Part shown: piece by piece, positions 41,738 to 50,522 of the stretch
How positions within the stretch are numbered: position 1 is the first letter of the stretch
How the letters are laid out: every line of letters begins with the position of its first letter
NCBI GenBank assembly: GCA_964606325.1
Contig: CAZSGE010000004.1
Coordinates: 73,015 to 137,014 of the forward strand
Direction: 5' to 3'
Length of the DNA: 64,000 bases
DNA from: Berkiella sp964606325
GTDB taxonomy: Bacteria; Pseudomonadota; Gammaproteobacteria; Berkiellales; Berkiellaceae
The notes under the pieces: model-generated
The model's input: the letters and a program-made list of their open reading frames with translations, nothing else
What the model was told of the DNA's origin: nothing
Database searches by the model: none
Made by a program: the position numbers and the translations under genes

Positions 41738-42103
41738 TTAAAGCACTTCAGGTGCAAGAGAAATAATTTTCATATAATTTGAACGCAGTTCACGAGTGAC
41801 TGGTCCAAAGATACGGGTACCAATGGGTTGCTGTTGAGCATTGAGCAATACCGCTGCATTGCCATCAAACCGGATGAGTGAACCATCGTCACGACGCACG
41901 CCTTTACGGGTACGAACAACAACAGCTAACAATACATCACCCTTTTTTACTTTTCCGCGTGGGATGGCTTCTTTCACAGTAACCCGAATGACATCGCCAA
42001 TACCCGCGTAACGTCTTTTTGATCCACCAAGGACCTTGATGCACATCACTCGACGGGCACCACTGTTATCCGCCACGTCAAGAACCGTTTGCATCTGAAT
42101 CAT
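41738..42103 (-). CDS. rplN: 50S ribosomal protein L14
   Basis: 121 aa; VADNSGARRVMCIKVLGGSKRRYAG is diagnostic. First gene of the spc group. The 116-nt gap upstream is the longest in this stretch and may hold a promoter, but I could not pick out a convincing one. Confidence 0.98.
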   Translation of the reverse strand: MIQMQTVLDVADNSGARRVMCIKVLGGSKRRYAGIGDVIRVTVKEAIPRGKVKKGDVLLAVVVRTRKGVRRDDGSLIRFDGNAAVLLNAQQQPIGTRIFGPVTRELRSNYMKIISLAPEVL

Positions 42104-42219
42104 GACACTCTCCGCTTAAAATCCACTTAAATGACAGCAAGGCATAGATAAAAGGTCGAACATAATAACATTGCGATGAGCTAAATAAAATAATTAACCG
42201 CTCAACCCGCAATATGAGA

Positions 42220-42477
42220 TTATTCTGCCTTTTCTACTACCTTAACCAACTGCCATGTTTTTGTTTTTGAAATTGGTCTAACTTGTTTGATTTCAACCAA
42301 ATCGCCAATCTTACTTTCATGTTCAGGATCATGAACGTGCAGTTTAGTTCTGCCTTTCATTACCTTGCCATAAATCTCATGACGTTTTGACCACTCAACT
42401 TCAACTGTTCGAGTAGCTTGTCTTTTATCACTTGTTACGCGCCCTGTTAGCGTGCGCGAGACAGAAACCGTCGTCAT
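42220..42477 (-). CDS. rpsQ: 30S ribosomal protein S17
   Basis: 85 aa; RTLTGRVTSDK and KTKLHVHDPEHESKIGD-type OB-fold pattern. Last gene of the S10 group. Confidence 0.98.
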   Translation of the reverse strand: MTTVSVSRTLTGRVTSDKRQATRTVEVEWSKRHEIYGKVMKGRTKLHVHDPEHESKIGDLVEIKQVRPISKTKTWQLVKVVEKAE

Positions 42478-42484
42478 TAGGCTA

Positions 42485-42679
42485 TTACTCCCCTTTCTCT
42501 TTCTCAGCTAGAACCATTTTCGCGCGAGCAATATCACGACGAACTTTGCCTAACTGATCATTTTTGGCTAGTTGCCCACTTCCAATCTGCATCTTTAATT
42601 TGAATTGCTGTTTTGCTAAATCATTTAAAGTTGTCTGCAGCGTTGCTTTATTTAGTTGGCGTAATTCTTCTGCTTTCAT
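42485..42679 (-). CDS. rpmC: 50S ribosomal protein L29
   Basis: 64 aa, two helices; start MKAEELRQLN, middle FKLKMQIGSGQLAKNDQL. Overlaps the rplP stop by one base (TAATG). Confidence 0.97.
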   Translation of the reverse strand: MKAEELRQLNKATLQTTLNDLAKQQFKLKMQIGSGQLAKNDQLGKVRRDIARAKMVLAEKEKGE

Positions 42680-43092
42680 TACATCACCGTTCGTTCAACA
42701 AATTCAGTTTTTACGCAAAGCTTAGCAGCTGCCAATTTAAATGCCTCTTGCGCCACTTCTTTAGTAACACCTTGGATCTCATAAAGAACTTTACCTGGTT
42801 GAACCAAAGCAACCCAATATTCAACGTTCCCCTTACCCTTACCTTGACGCACTTCAAGTGGCTTTTTGGTAATTGGCTTGTCGGGGAATATGCGGATCCA
42901 TATTTTACCACCACGTTTAATGTAGCGGCTCATAGCACGTCTGGCTGCTTCAATTTGTCTTGAAGTAACGGGTGCTCTAGCAACGGCTTTTAAACCGAAA
43001 TCACCAAAGCTCACTTTACTACCGCGAAGCGCTAGACCGCGATTGCGACCCTTTTGTTGTTTTCTGTATTTTGTACGTTTCGGCTGTAACAT
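42679..43092 (-). CDS. rplP: 50S ribosomal protein L16
   Basis: 137 aa; MLQPKRTKYRKQQKGRNRG start and GKGKGNVEYWVALVQPGKVLYE. Sits near the A-site tRNA elbow. Confidence 0.98.
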   Translation of the reverse strand: MLQPKRTKYRKQQKGRNRGLALRGSKVSFGDFGLKAVARAPVTSRQIEAARRAMSRYIKRGGKIWIRIFPDKPITKKPLEVRQGKGKGNVEYWVALVQPGKVLYEIQGVTKEVAQEAFKLAAAKLCVKTEFVERTVM

Positions 43093-43100
43093 AGGATCCT

Positions 43101-43778
43101 CTACTGCTGTTCCACAGTGGTTGTCGCCTGAGTTCCGGCAATAAGATCTTTATCAAAGATTTCGCCCTTAAATATCCAGACTTTCACACCGATAATGCCA
43201 TAAGTGGTTTTAGCGATGGCTGTTGCATAATCAATGTCTGCACGGAAGGTATGTAAAGGAACACGTCCTTCTCTGTACCATTCTGTTCGCGCAATTTCAG
43301 CGCCACCTAATCGACCTGCAACGCAAATTTTCACACCTTTAGCACCAAAGCGTAATGCGTTACTCACTGCACGTTTCATCGCACGTCGGAACATCACACG
43401 TCTTTCTAGCTGTTGAGCCACGCTTTCAGCTACCAGGTATGCATCTAGTTCAGGGCGACGAATTTCTTCGATATTGATATGAACAGGCACGCCCATTAAA
43501 GATGATACTTTCTGGCGAAGCTGTTCGATATCTTCACCTTTCTTACCAATTACAACGCCAGGACGAGCCGTATGAATCGTAATTCTGGCATTGCGTGCTG
43601 GGCGCTCGATTTGAATGCGACTAACAAAAGCATTTTGCAATTTTTTGCGTAAATACTCTCTGGTTTGCAGATCGCTTAATAACAAATCTGAATAATGCTT
43701 TTTATTGGCATACCACATCGAACGATGCGTCTCGACGATGCCTAAGCGAATGCCTGTTGGGTGAACTTTTTGACCCAT
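43101..43778 (-). CDS. rpsC: 30S ribosomal protein S3
   Basis: 225 aa; start MGQKVHPTGIRLGI, KH domain GVVIGKKGEDIEQLR, C-terminal GRLGGAEIARTEWYREGRVPLHT. Abuts rplV. Confidence 0.98.
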   Translation of the reverse strand: MGQKVHPTGIRLGIVETHRSMWYANKKHYSDLLLSDLQTREYLRKKLQNAFVSRIQIERPARNARITIHTARPGVVIGKKGEDIEQLRQKVSSLMGVPVHINIEEIRRPELDAYLVAESVAQQLERRVMFRRAMKRAVSNALRFGAKGVKICVAGRLGGAEIARTEWYREGRVPLHTFRADIDYATAIAKTTYGIIGVKVWIFKGEIFDKDLIAGTQATTTVEQQ

Positions 43779-44129
43779 TTACGCCCTCTCTTCTCTTTGA
43801 ATATCAGACACCACGATCTTGATGTGACAACGGCGTTTAACTATACGATTGCCACGCCCCTTTGCACGCGCTTTAAAGCGCTTTAAAGAAGGAGCTTCAT
43901 CAACAATGATTGTTGAAACTTTCAACTCATCAATATCAGCACCTTCATTGTGTTCTGCATTGGCAATTGCTGACTCTAAAAGTTTTTTCATCAGCTTTGC
44001 TGCTTTCTTACGAATAAAGGTAAGGTCAACAACAGCTCTTTCAACTGCTTTACCACGAATCTCATTCGCAACCAGACGCGCTTTCTGAGCTGACATACCG
44101 GCGTTTTTTAATGTAGCGGACACTTCCAT
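43779..44129 (-). CDS. rplV: 50S ribosomal protein L22
   Basis: 116 aa; SAQKARLVANEIRGK and the tunnel hairpin RFKARAKGRGNRIVKRRCHI. Confidence 0.98.
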   Translation of the reverse strand: MEVSATLKNAGMSAQKARLVANEIRGKAVERAVVDLTFIRKKAAKLMKKLLESAIANAEHNEGADIDELKVSTIIVDEAPSLKRFKARAKGRGNRIVKRRCHIKIVVSDIQREERA

Positions 44130-44132
44130 CTT

Positions 44133-44438
44133 CTACCCCTTCGCTGCTTTTGCAGGTGCAGCTGTCTTTTTATCGCCAGAATGGCCACGGAAGGTACGCG
44201 TTAATGCAAATTCACCAAGCTTGTGACCAACCATATTTTCCGTTACCAAAACTGGCACGAAAATTTTGCCGTTGTGTACCATCAAGGTAGCACCTACAAA
44301 CTCTGGAACTATCGTACTACGACGCGACCAAGTCTGAACGACGATTCGTCCGCGACCACCAGCCCCTTGACGTGTTTTCATGACCTTTTTTAGTAGCTTT
44401 GGACTACAATATGGGCCTTTTTTTAATGAACGTGCCAC
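44133..44438 (-). CDS. rpsS: 30S ribosomal protein S19
   Basis: 101 aa; MARSLKKGPYCSPKLLKKV start, GHKLGEFALTRTFRGHSGDKK near the end, plus a short Ala/Lys tail. Confidence 0.98.
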   Translation of the reverse strand: MARSLKKGPYCSPKLLKKVMKTRQGAGGRGRIVVQTWSRRSTIVPEFVGATLMVHNGKIFVPVLVTENMVGHKLGEFALTRTFRGHSGDKKTAAPAKAAKG

Positions 44439-44441
44439 CGC

Positions 44442-45284
44442 TTAACCCCTTTCACTCTTCTTTTGACCGCGTCGACGGATAATGAGTCGACTTGATACTT
44501 TACGACGATTACGGGTCTTCTTGCCTTCTGGTTTACCATTTTTATTACATGGCGGACGACCACCTGAAGTACGACCTTCACCACCACCCAATGGATGATC
44601 AACTGGGTTCTTCGCAACACCACGTACAGTGGGGCGAATACCACGCCAGCGCACAGCACCAGCTTTACCAATCACACGTAAGTTGTGTTCATCATTACCA
44701 ACTTCACCAATCACGGCACGGCATTGCGCAAATACTTTACGCATTTCACCACTTCGCAATCTTACTGTTGCATAAGAGCCTTCACGTGCAAGTAGCTGTG
44801 CATACGCACCAGCGCTTCTTGCCATTTGAGCACCTTTGCCAGCTTTCAACTCTAGGCAATGGATGGTTGCACCCACAGGAATATTTGCCATCGGCAAACA
44901 ATTACCTACTAAGATTGGAACATCTACACCTGATTGAACGGTTGCACCGGCAACTAAGCCTTTAGGCGCAATGATATAACGACGTTCACCATCAGCATAA
45001 ACTAACAAAGCAATGTTAGCGCTGCGGTTTGGATCATATTCAATTCGCTCAACGCGCGCAGGAATACCATCTTTATTTCTTTTGAAATCAATTTCTCTTA
45101 AACGGCGTTTGTGTCCGCCCCCGCGATGATCAACAGTGACTCGTCCAATGTCGTTACGACCATGGATACGGTTCTTTTTACTTGTCAGGCTCTTATGGGG
45201 ACGCCCTTTATGCAAACCTTCCGTTTTAATGTTAATTTTAAAACGTTGTCCCGGAGAGGTTGGCTTTAATTCAATTATTGCCAT
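44442..45284 (-). CDS. rplB: 50S ribosomal protein L2
   Basis: 280 aa; peptidyl-transferase region protein. DHRGGGHKRRLREIDFKRNK and RPTVRGVAKNPVDHPLGGGEG (with the conserved His) are present. Confidence 0.98.
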   Translation of the reverse strand: MAIIELKPTSPGQRFKINIKTEGLHKGRPHKSLTSKKNRIHGRNDIGRVTVDHRGGGHKRRLREIDFKRNKDGIPARVERIEYDPNRSANIALLVYADGERRYIIAPKGLVAGATVQSGVDVPILVGNCLPMANIPVGATIHCLELKAGKGAQMARSAGAYAQLLAREGSYATVRLRSGEMRKVFAQCRAVIGEVGNDEHNLRVIGKAGAVRWRGIRPTVRGVAKNPVDHPLGGGEGRTSGGRPPCNKNGKPEGKKTRNRRKVSSRLIIRRRGQKKSERG

Positions 45285-45289
45285 GATCC

Positions 45290-45592
45290 TTAACCTTCAA
45301 ACTCTGCAAAATTAATTTGATGACCTTGCGCTAAAGTGACATACGCTTTTTTCTTTCTTTTAGCGCGACCTTCGGTTGCGCCAAATTTAACAAAGCTACG
45401 ACCTTTAACTAATGTGCGCACGGACGCTACTTTAACTCCTGGGAAGAAAGCTTCAACAGCCTTTTTAATTTCATCTTTTGAAGCTTTAGGATTCACCCAA
45501 AATGCGACTGAGTTTTCACGTTCGCCTGAGCGAGCCGCTTTTTCTGAAACAATAGGTGCTACTAAAATATTTGCTAATGAAAACATTTTCAT
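45290..45592 (-). CDS. rplW: 50S ribosomal protein L23
   Basis: 100 aa; APIVSEKAARSGERENSVAFWV. Exit-tunnel docking site. Overlaps the rplD stop by 4 nt. Confidence 0.97.
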   Translation of the reverse strand: MKMFSLANILVAPIVSEKAARSGERENSVAFWVNPKASKDEIKKAVEAFFPGVKVASVRTLVKGRSFVKFGATEGRAKRKKKAYVTLAQGHQINFAEFEG

Positions 45593-46200
45593 CCGAGCAC
45601 CTCTTCTAGCTTTCTTAATGCATCAACCGTCATAAGTACATTAGTATATTTCAACAACTGTACTGGATTTACTGAGGTTGCTTCTTTAATGGCTACATTA
45701 GGAATATTGCGTGAAGAAAGATAAAGATTCTCATCAATCTCTTTCACAACAATTAAAACCTTTTCTAAATTCATGGATTTGAGCTTAGCAACCAGTGGCT
45801 TTGTCTTTGGTTCATCCAAAACAAAATCATTAACCACTTGTAGACGATTTTGACGAATTAACTCTGACAAAATTGAGCTCATTGCACCACGATACATTTT
45901 CTTATTAACTTTTTGGCTAAAATCACGTGGGCGTGCAGCAAAAATCTGACCACCTGAGCGCCATAATGGGCTTCGAATCGTTCCCGCACGGGCACGACCT
46001 GTACCTTTTTGTCGCCATGGTTTAGCACCACCGCCACGAACCTCAGCTCGTGTTTTTTGCTGTTTGGTTCCTGCGCGAGCACCTGCCTGTAATGCAACGA
46101 TAACTTGATGCACGAGGGCTTCGTTGTACTCTCGGCCAAAAGCTGCTTCCGAAACATCGATATTTTTTGTACCACCATCAGTGGCTAGAGCAAGCTTCAT
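45589..46200 (-). CDS. rplD: 50S ribosomal protein L4
   Basis: 203 aa; tunnel loop KPWRQKGTGRARAGTIRSPLW. In enterics L4 regulates the S10 operon; no leader was recognised upstream of rpsJ here. Confidence 0.98.
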   Translation of the reverse strand: MKLALATDGGTKNIDVSEAAFGREYNEALVHQVIVALQAGARAGTKQQKTRAEVRGGGAKPWRQKGTGRARAGTIRSPLWRSGGQIFAARPRDFSQKVNKKMYRGAMSSILSELIRQNRLQVVNDFVLDEPKTKPLVAKLKSMNLEKVLIVVKEIDENLYLSSRNIPNVAIKEATSVNPVQLLKYTNVLMTVDALRKLEEVLG

Positions 46201-46212
46201 TCTACCCTCCTT

Positions 46213-46875
46213 TTAGGCAGTCGCGTCATTAAGTACTTTGGTCTTTACAGACAACTTCACGATGACATCGCCACCGGGACAGCCTGGAATTGCACCATGT
46301 ACTAATAATAACTGGCGATCTTTATCAACACGCACTACTTCAATATTTTGAATAGTGCAGCGTTTAGAACCCATATGACCGGCCATCTTTTTACCCTTGA
46401 ATACGCGACCTGGTGTTTGGTTTTGACCAATCGAACCTGGTGCACGGTGGGATCGTGAATTACCGTGGGTTGCATCTTGTGTTCTAAAATTGTAGCGCTT
46501 AATAGGACCTTGAAAACCTTTACCTTTAGAGATCCCAGCAACGTCTACACGTTGGCCAACTTCAAATCTATCAACGGTAATATCTTGGCCCACTTGAAAA
46601 TCGGTGCCATCATTTTCTTCAAGGCGAAATTCCCATAAACCACGACCTGCTTCAATGCCAGCCTTTGCAAATTGTCCTGCACTAGGCTTATTCACGCGTG
46701 AAGCACGACGGTTTCCGGTGGTAATTTGAATCGCAGCATAACCTTCTTTGTCTTGTGTCTTAACTTGAGTAATGCGATTAGGCAATACTTCAATCACCGT
46801 AACCGGGATACTTGTCCCAGTCTCAGTGAATACACGAGACATTCCTAATTTTCGACCAATCAAACCAATAGCCAT
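46213..46875 (-). CDS. rplC: 50S ribosomal protein L3
   Basis: 220 aa from the ATG at 46875 (GGAGAAG upstream; a longer start at 46899 is not family-like). Start MAIGLIGRKLGMSRVF and SHRAPGSIGQNQTPGRVFKG are diagnostic. Confidence 0.98.
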   Translation of the reverse strand: MAIGLIGRKLGMSRVFTETGTSIPVTVIEVLPNRITQVKTQDKEGYAAIQITTGNRRASRVNKPSAGQFAKAGIEAGRGLWEFRLEENDGTDFQVGQDITVDRFEVGQRVDVAGISKGKGFQGPIKRYNFRTQDATHGNSRSHRAPGSIGQNQTPGRVFKGKKMAGHMGSKRCTIQNIEVVRVDKDRQLLLVHGAIPGCPGGDVIVKLSVKTKVLNDATA

Positions 46876-46911
46876 TTTCTTCTCCAAAAACTCATTCACC
46901 TGTTAACAGGC

Positions 46912-47232
46912 CTAGCTAACTGCAATCTGTACGTCTACACCAGCGGCAAGATCAAGTTTCATCAAGGCATCTACGGTTTTATCCGTAGGTTCAGCAATAA
47001 TGACAAGACGATTATGCGTGCGGATCTCGTATTGATCTCTGGCACCACTGTCAATGTGTGGTGACACTAAAATGGTAAATCTTTCTTTATGGGTTGGCAT
47101 AGGAACAGGGCCTCTCACTTGTGCACCTGTTCTTTTAGCGGTCTCCACAATTTCTTTCGCTGATTTATCAATCAGCTTATGATCAAACGCTTTTAAGCGA
47201 ATGCGTATAATTTGACTTTTCATTGTTGACAT
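46912..47232 (-). CDS. rpsJ: 30S ribosomal protein S10 (NusE)
   Basis: 106 aa (103 if started three codons later). RIRLKAFDHKLIDKSAKEIV and PTHKERFTILVSPH identify it; also the NusB partner. Starts 5 nt after fusA, with no tuf gene between. Confidence 0.98.
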   Translation of the reverse strand: MSTMKSQIIRIRLKAFDHKLIDKSAKEIVETAKRTGAQVRGPVPMPTHKERFTILVSPHIDSGARDQYEIRTHNRLVIIAEPTDKTVDALMKLDLAAGVDVQIAVS

Positions 47233-47237
47233 TGCAT

Positions 47238-49340
47238 TTATCCCCGCTGCTTACTCACCACTTGCTCAGCAACATTGTTAGGTGCTTCAGCATATTTTGT
47301 AAATTCCATCGTATAAGTAGCTCGCCCTTGCGACATCGAACGTAACGCTGTGGCATAACCAAACATTTCTGACAAAGGTACTAAGGCAGAAACAGTTTTG
47401 CCCGCTGGCGTTTCATCCATGCCTTGAAGAATACCGCGACGACGATTTAAATCGCCCATTACATCGCCCATGTAATCTTCTGGCGTAACTACTTCAACAC
47501 TCATGATAGGTTCAAGTAATTTTGGCTTAGCTTTAAGAGCACCTTCTTTAAAGGCCATTGAGCCTGCAATTTTGAATGCCATTTCACTGGAGTCTACATC
47601 ATGGAAAGAACCATCAAATAAGGTTGCTTTCACATCAACGACTGGGAAGCCAGCGATAACACCATTTTGCATTTGTTCAACAATACCTTTGCTGACAGCC
47701 GGAATATATTCCTTAGGAATTGCTCCGCCCTTAATTTCATCAACAAATTCGAAACCAGTACCTGGCTCTTTAGGTTCTAAGCGAATCCAAACGTGTCCGT
47801 ATTGACCACGACCACCTGACTGACGAACAAACTTACCTTCCTGCTCAACTTGAGCAGTAATGCTTTCACGATAGTTAACCTGTGGGCTACCTACGTTTGC
47901 TTCAACAGAAAATTCACGCTTCATACGATCAACGAGAATTTCTAAATGAAGCTCGCCCTGACCAGCCAAAATGGTTTGACCTGATTCTTCATCAGTGAAA
48001 ACACGCATTGAAGGGTCTTCTTTTGATAAACGACTTAGCGCGATACCCATTTTCTCTTGGTCGGCCTTTGTTTTTGGCTCAATCGCAACAGAGATAACAG
48101 GCTCTGGGAAAATCATCTTTTCTAAAATGATTGGCTTTTCTATATCGCACAAGGTATCACCTGTTGTGGTATTTTTCAGACCAACCACTGCGGCAATATC
48201 ACCTGCTCGTACTTCTTTAATTTCAACACGATCATTAGCATGCATTTGTAAAATACGACCAAAACGTTCTTTTTTGTCTTTAATCGTATTTAAGACGGTG
48301 GTGCCTGCTTCCAAAGTGCCTGAATAAACACGGAAGAAGGTCAAGGTACCGACATAAGGATCGTTCAAAATCTTAAATGCTAACGCTGAGAATGGTGCAT
48401 CATCTGCAGCTTTTCGAGAAATTTCTTTCTTGGAATGATCATCTTCGACACCAGTGACGTCTGGCACGTCATCAGGAGCTGGCAAGAAGTAAACCACCGC
48501 ATCCAATACTGCTTGCACGCCTTTGTTCTTAAATGCAGAACCGCAAAGGACAGGCACAATTTCATTTTTAATGGTTCTGATACGAAGACCTTGGCGAATT
48601 TCATCTTCTGATAATTCACCTTGTTCTAAGTATTTTTCCATCAATTCTTCAGTCGCTTCAGCTGCAGCTTCCACCATTTCTTCATGTAATTTTTGGCAGG
48701 TATCTTTAATATCAGCTGGAATATCTTGATATTCAAAGCGTGTACCTTGGGTCGCATCGTCCCAAGCAATTGCTTTCATTCTGATAAGATCAACAACGCC
48801 TTGGTATTTTTCTTCAGCACCAATGTTCATTTGAATTGGAACTGCTTTTGCACCTAAACGTTCTCTGATTTGCTTAACAACACGCAGGTAATTTGCACCC
48901 GCTCTGTCCATTTTGTTAACAAACGCAAGTCTGGGCACACGGTATTTATTCGCTTGGCGCCAAACGGTTTCAGATTGTGGCTCAACGCCACTTACTGCGC
49001 AAAATACGCCCACAGCACCGTCAAGTACACGCAAGGAACGTTCAACTTCGATAGTAAAGTCTACGTGGCCTGGGGTATCAATGATGTTAATGCGATGCTC
49101 TTCCATCGACGAATCCATGCCTTTCCAAAAGCAGGTTGTCGCAGCGGAAGTAATGGTGATGCCTCTTTCTTGTTCTTGTTCCATGTAATCCATGACAGCA
49201 GCGCCGTCATGCACTTCACCAATTTTGTGCGAAACACCGGTATAGAACAAAATCCGTTCCGTTGCTGTCGTTTTGCCCGCATCAATGTGTGCCATGATGC
49301 CGATATTACGAACTCTATGAAGGGGGGTTGTACGTGACAC
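47238..49340 (-). CDS. fusA: Elongation factor G
   Basis: Translocation GTPase, 700 aa. AHIDAGKTTATERIL (G1), DTPGHVDFTIEV (G3), FVNKMDRAGA (G4), and the domain IV GRGQYGHVWI and late YATALRSMSQGRATYTMEF. Directly precedes rpsJ. Confidence 0.98.
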   Translation of the reverse strand: MSRTTPLHRVRNIGIMAHIDAGKTTATERILFYTGVSHKIGEVHDGAAVMDYMEQEQERGITITSAATTCFWKGMDSSMEEHRINIIDTPGHVDFTIEVERSLRVLDGAVGVFCAVSGVEPQSETVWRQANKYRVPRLAFVNKMDRAGANYLRVVKQIRERLGAKAVPIQMNIGAEEKYQGVVDLIRMKAIAWDDATQGTRFEYQDIPADIKDTCQKLHEEMVEAAAEATEELMEKYLEQGELSEDEIRQGLRIRTIKNEIVPVLCGSAFKNKGVQAVLDAVVYFLPAPDDVPDVTGVEDDHSKKEISRKAADDAPFSALAFKILNDPYVGTLTFFRVYSGTLEAGTTVLNTIKDKKERFGRILQMHANDRVEIKEVRAGDIAAVVGLKNTTTGDTLCDIEKPIILEKMIFPEPVISVAIEPKTKADQEKMGIALSRLSKEDPSMRVFTDEESGQTILAGQGELHLEILVDRMKREFSVEANVGSPQVNYRESITAQVEQEGKFVRQSGGRGQYGHVWIRLEPKEPGTGFEFVDEIKGGAIPKEYIPAVSKGIVEQMQNGVIAGFPVVDVKATLFDGSFHDVDSSEMAFKIAGSMAFKEGALKAKPKLLEPIMSVEVVTPEDYMGDVMGDLNRRRGILQGMDETPAGKTVSALVPLSEMFGYATALRSMSQGRATYTMEFTKYAEAPNNVAEQVVSKQRG

Positions 49341-49358
49341 GTCTGATTGCTCCCGGTC

Positions 49359-49847
49359 TTACCAACGAAAATGAGAAAATGCTTTATTAGCTTCTGCCAT
49401 ACGGTGAACATCTTCACGCTTCTTAACCGCACCACCTTTACCGCGACCACCGCCTTCTTCATCAGCAGCGTCAGCAATTTCAGCAGCAAGGCGCAATACC
49501 ATGCCTTTTTCACTTCTTTTACGAGCAAATTCTACAATCCAGCGCATCGCTAAGGCTGTAGCACGTGCAGGTCTAACTTCGACGGGGATTTGGTAAGTAG
49601 CACCACCCACACGACGAGATTTAACTTCTACCGTTGGACGAACATTGTCCATGGCTCGTTTAAAGGTTTCGATAGGATCTTTGTTGCTTCTTTGACGAAT
49701 CATGTCAAAAGCGCCATAGACGCTTTGCTCTGCAATCGACTTTTTGCCATCTTGCATCAAATGATTAATAAATTTAGCAACCAACTCACTTCCATGAATT
49801 GGATCTGGTAATGTTCTACGCTTTGCGACGACTCTTCTTCTTGGCAT
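49359..49847 (-). CDS. rpsG: 30S ribosomal protein S7
   Basis: 162 aa; start MPRRRVVAKR, DPIHGSELVAKFINHLMQDGKK, RWIVEFARKRSEKGM. Slightly longer than the 156-aa form because of a Gly-rich insertion near 130 (EEGGGRGKGGA). Confidence 0.98.
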   Translation of the reverse strand: MPRRRVVAKRRTLPDPIHGSELVAKFINHLMQDGKKSIAEQSVYGAFDMIRQRSNKDPIETFKRAMDNVRPTVEVKSRRVGGATYQIPVEVRPARATALAMRWIVEFARKRSEKGMVLRLAAEIADAADEEGGGRGKGGAVKKREDVHRMAEANKAFSHFRW

Positions 49848-49869
49848 GTCTATATTCCTACAAGATTAA

Positions 49870-50250
49870 TTAAGCAGCTGCCTTGGGGCGCTTGGTACCG
49901 TATTTAGAACGACCTTGCTTACGGTTATTTACACCGGAGGTATCTAAGCTACCTCTTACAACGTGGTAACGAACACCTGGTAAGTCTTTTACACGACCGC
50001 CGCGAATAAGAACGACAGAGTGTTCTTGTAAATTATGCCCTTCACCACCGATGTAGGCAGTGACTTCATAGCCATTGGTTAGCTTAACCCGGCATACTTT
50101 ACGCAAAGCGGAGTTTGGCTTTTTAGGCGTTACGGTATAAACCCGGGTACAAACGCCACGACGCAATGGACATGACATCAATGCAGGGCTTTTTGATTTT
50201 TTCTTTACCGAATGACGTCCTTTTCGGACTAGCTGATTAACCGTTGCCAT
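49870..50250 (-). CDS. rpsL: 30S ribosomal protein S12
   Basis: Decoding-centre protein, 126 aa; TPKKPNSALRKVCRV and GGRVKDLPGVRYHVVRG carry the Lys residues that are wild type for streptomycin sensitivity. The ribosome site AAGGAG lies inside a palindrome (TAAGGAACTCCTTA at 50256-50269). Confidence 0.98.
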   Translation of the reverse strand: MATVNQLVRKGRHSVKKKSKSPALMSCPLRRGVCTRVYTVTPKKPNSALRKVCRVKLTNGYEVTAYIGGEGHNLQEHSVVLIRGGRVKDLPGVRYHVVRGSLDTSGVNNRKQGRSKYGTKRPKAAA

Positions 50251-50484
50251 TTTAGTAAGGAACTCCTTAACAATTTAGCTATTTTGCTTATAAATAAGGG
50301 CGAAAGCATCTGCGCACCCTAATGTAGGGATGCGAGATGCTAAAGTCATTACGACACTATGTCAAGTATCGATTTTGTAGAGTTACCGTTTTGCCCACTA
50401 TGTAACTCGTTTTTCTTATAAACTTCTTGTCTCTCATATCCCTATCGGGATAAGCCTAGCGCAAGCTTTTAGTGCTTTTGCTAA

Positions 50485-50507
50485 CCCCCTCCCTTTCGGG
50501 AGAGGGG
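50485..50507. repeat. GC-rich hairpin repeat between rpoC and rpsL
   Basis: CCCCCTCCC-tttc-GGGAGAGGGG with one bulged A, in the 272-nt gap. No T-run on the minus strand. Similar to the hairpin at 60201-60215. The rest of the gap is AT-rich with no gene seen. Confidence 0.6.
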
Positions 50508-50522
50508 AACAGAGGAAGTTAG

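Noticed and set aside
48870..49337. Plus-strand ORFs inside fusA, rpoB and rpoC
   Set aside because: They are antisense shadows of highly conserved genes without ribosome sites or recognisable domains.
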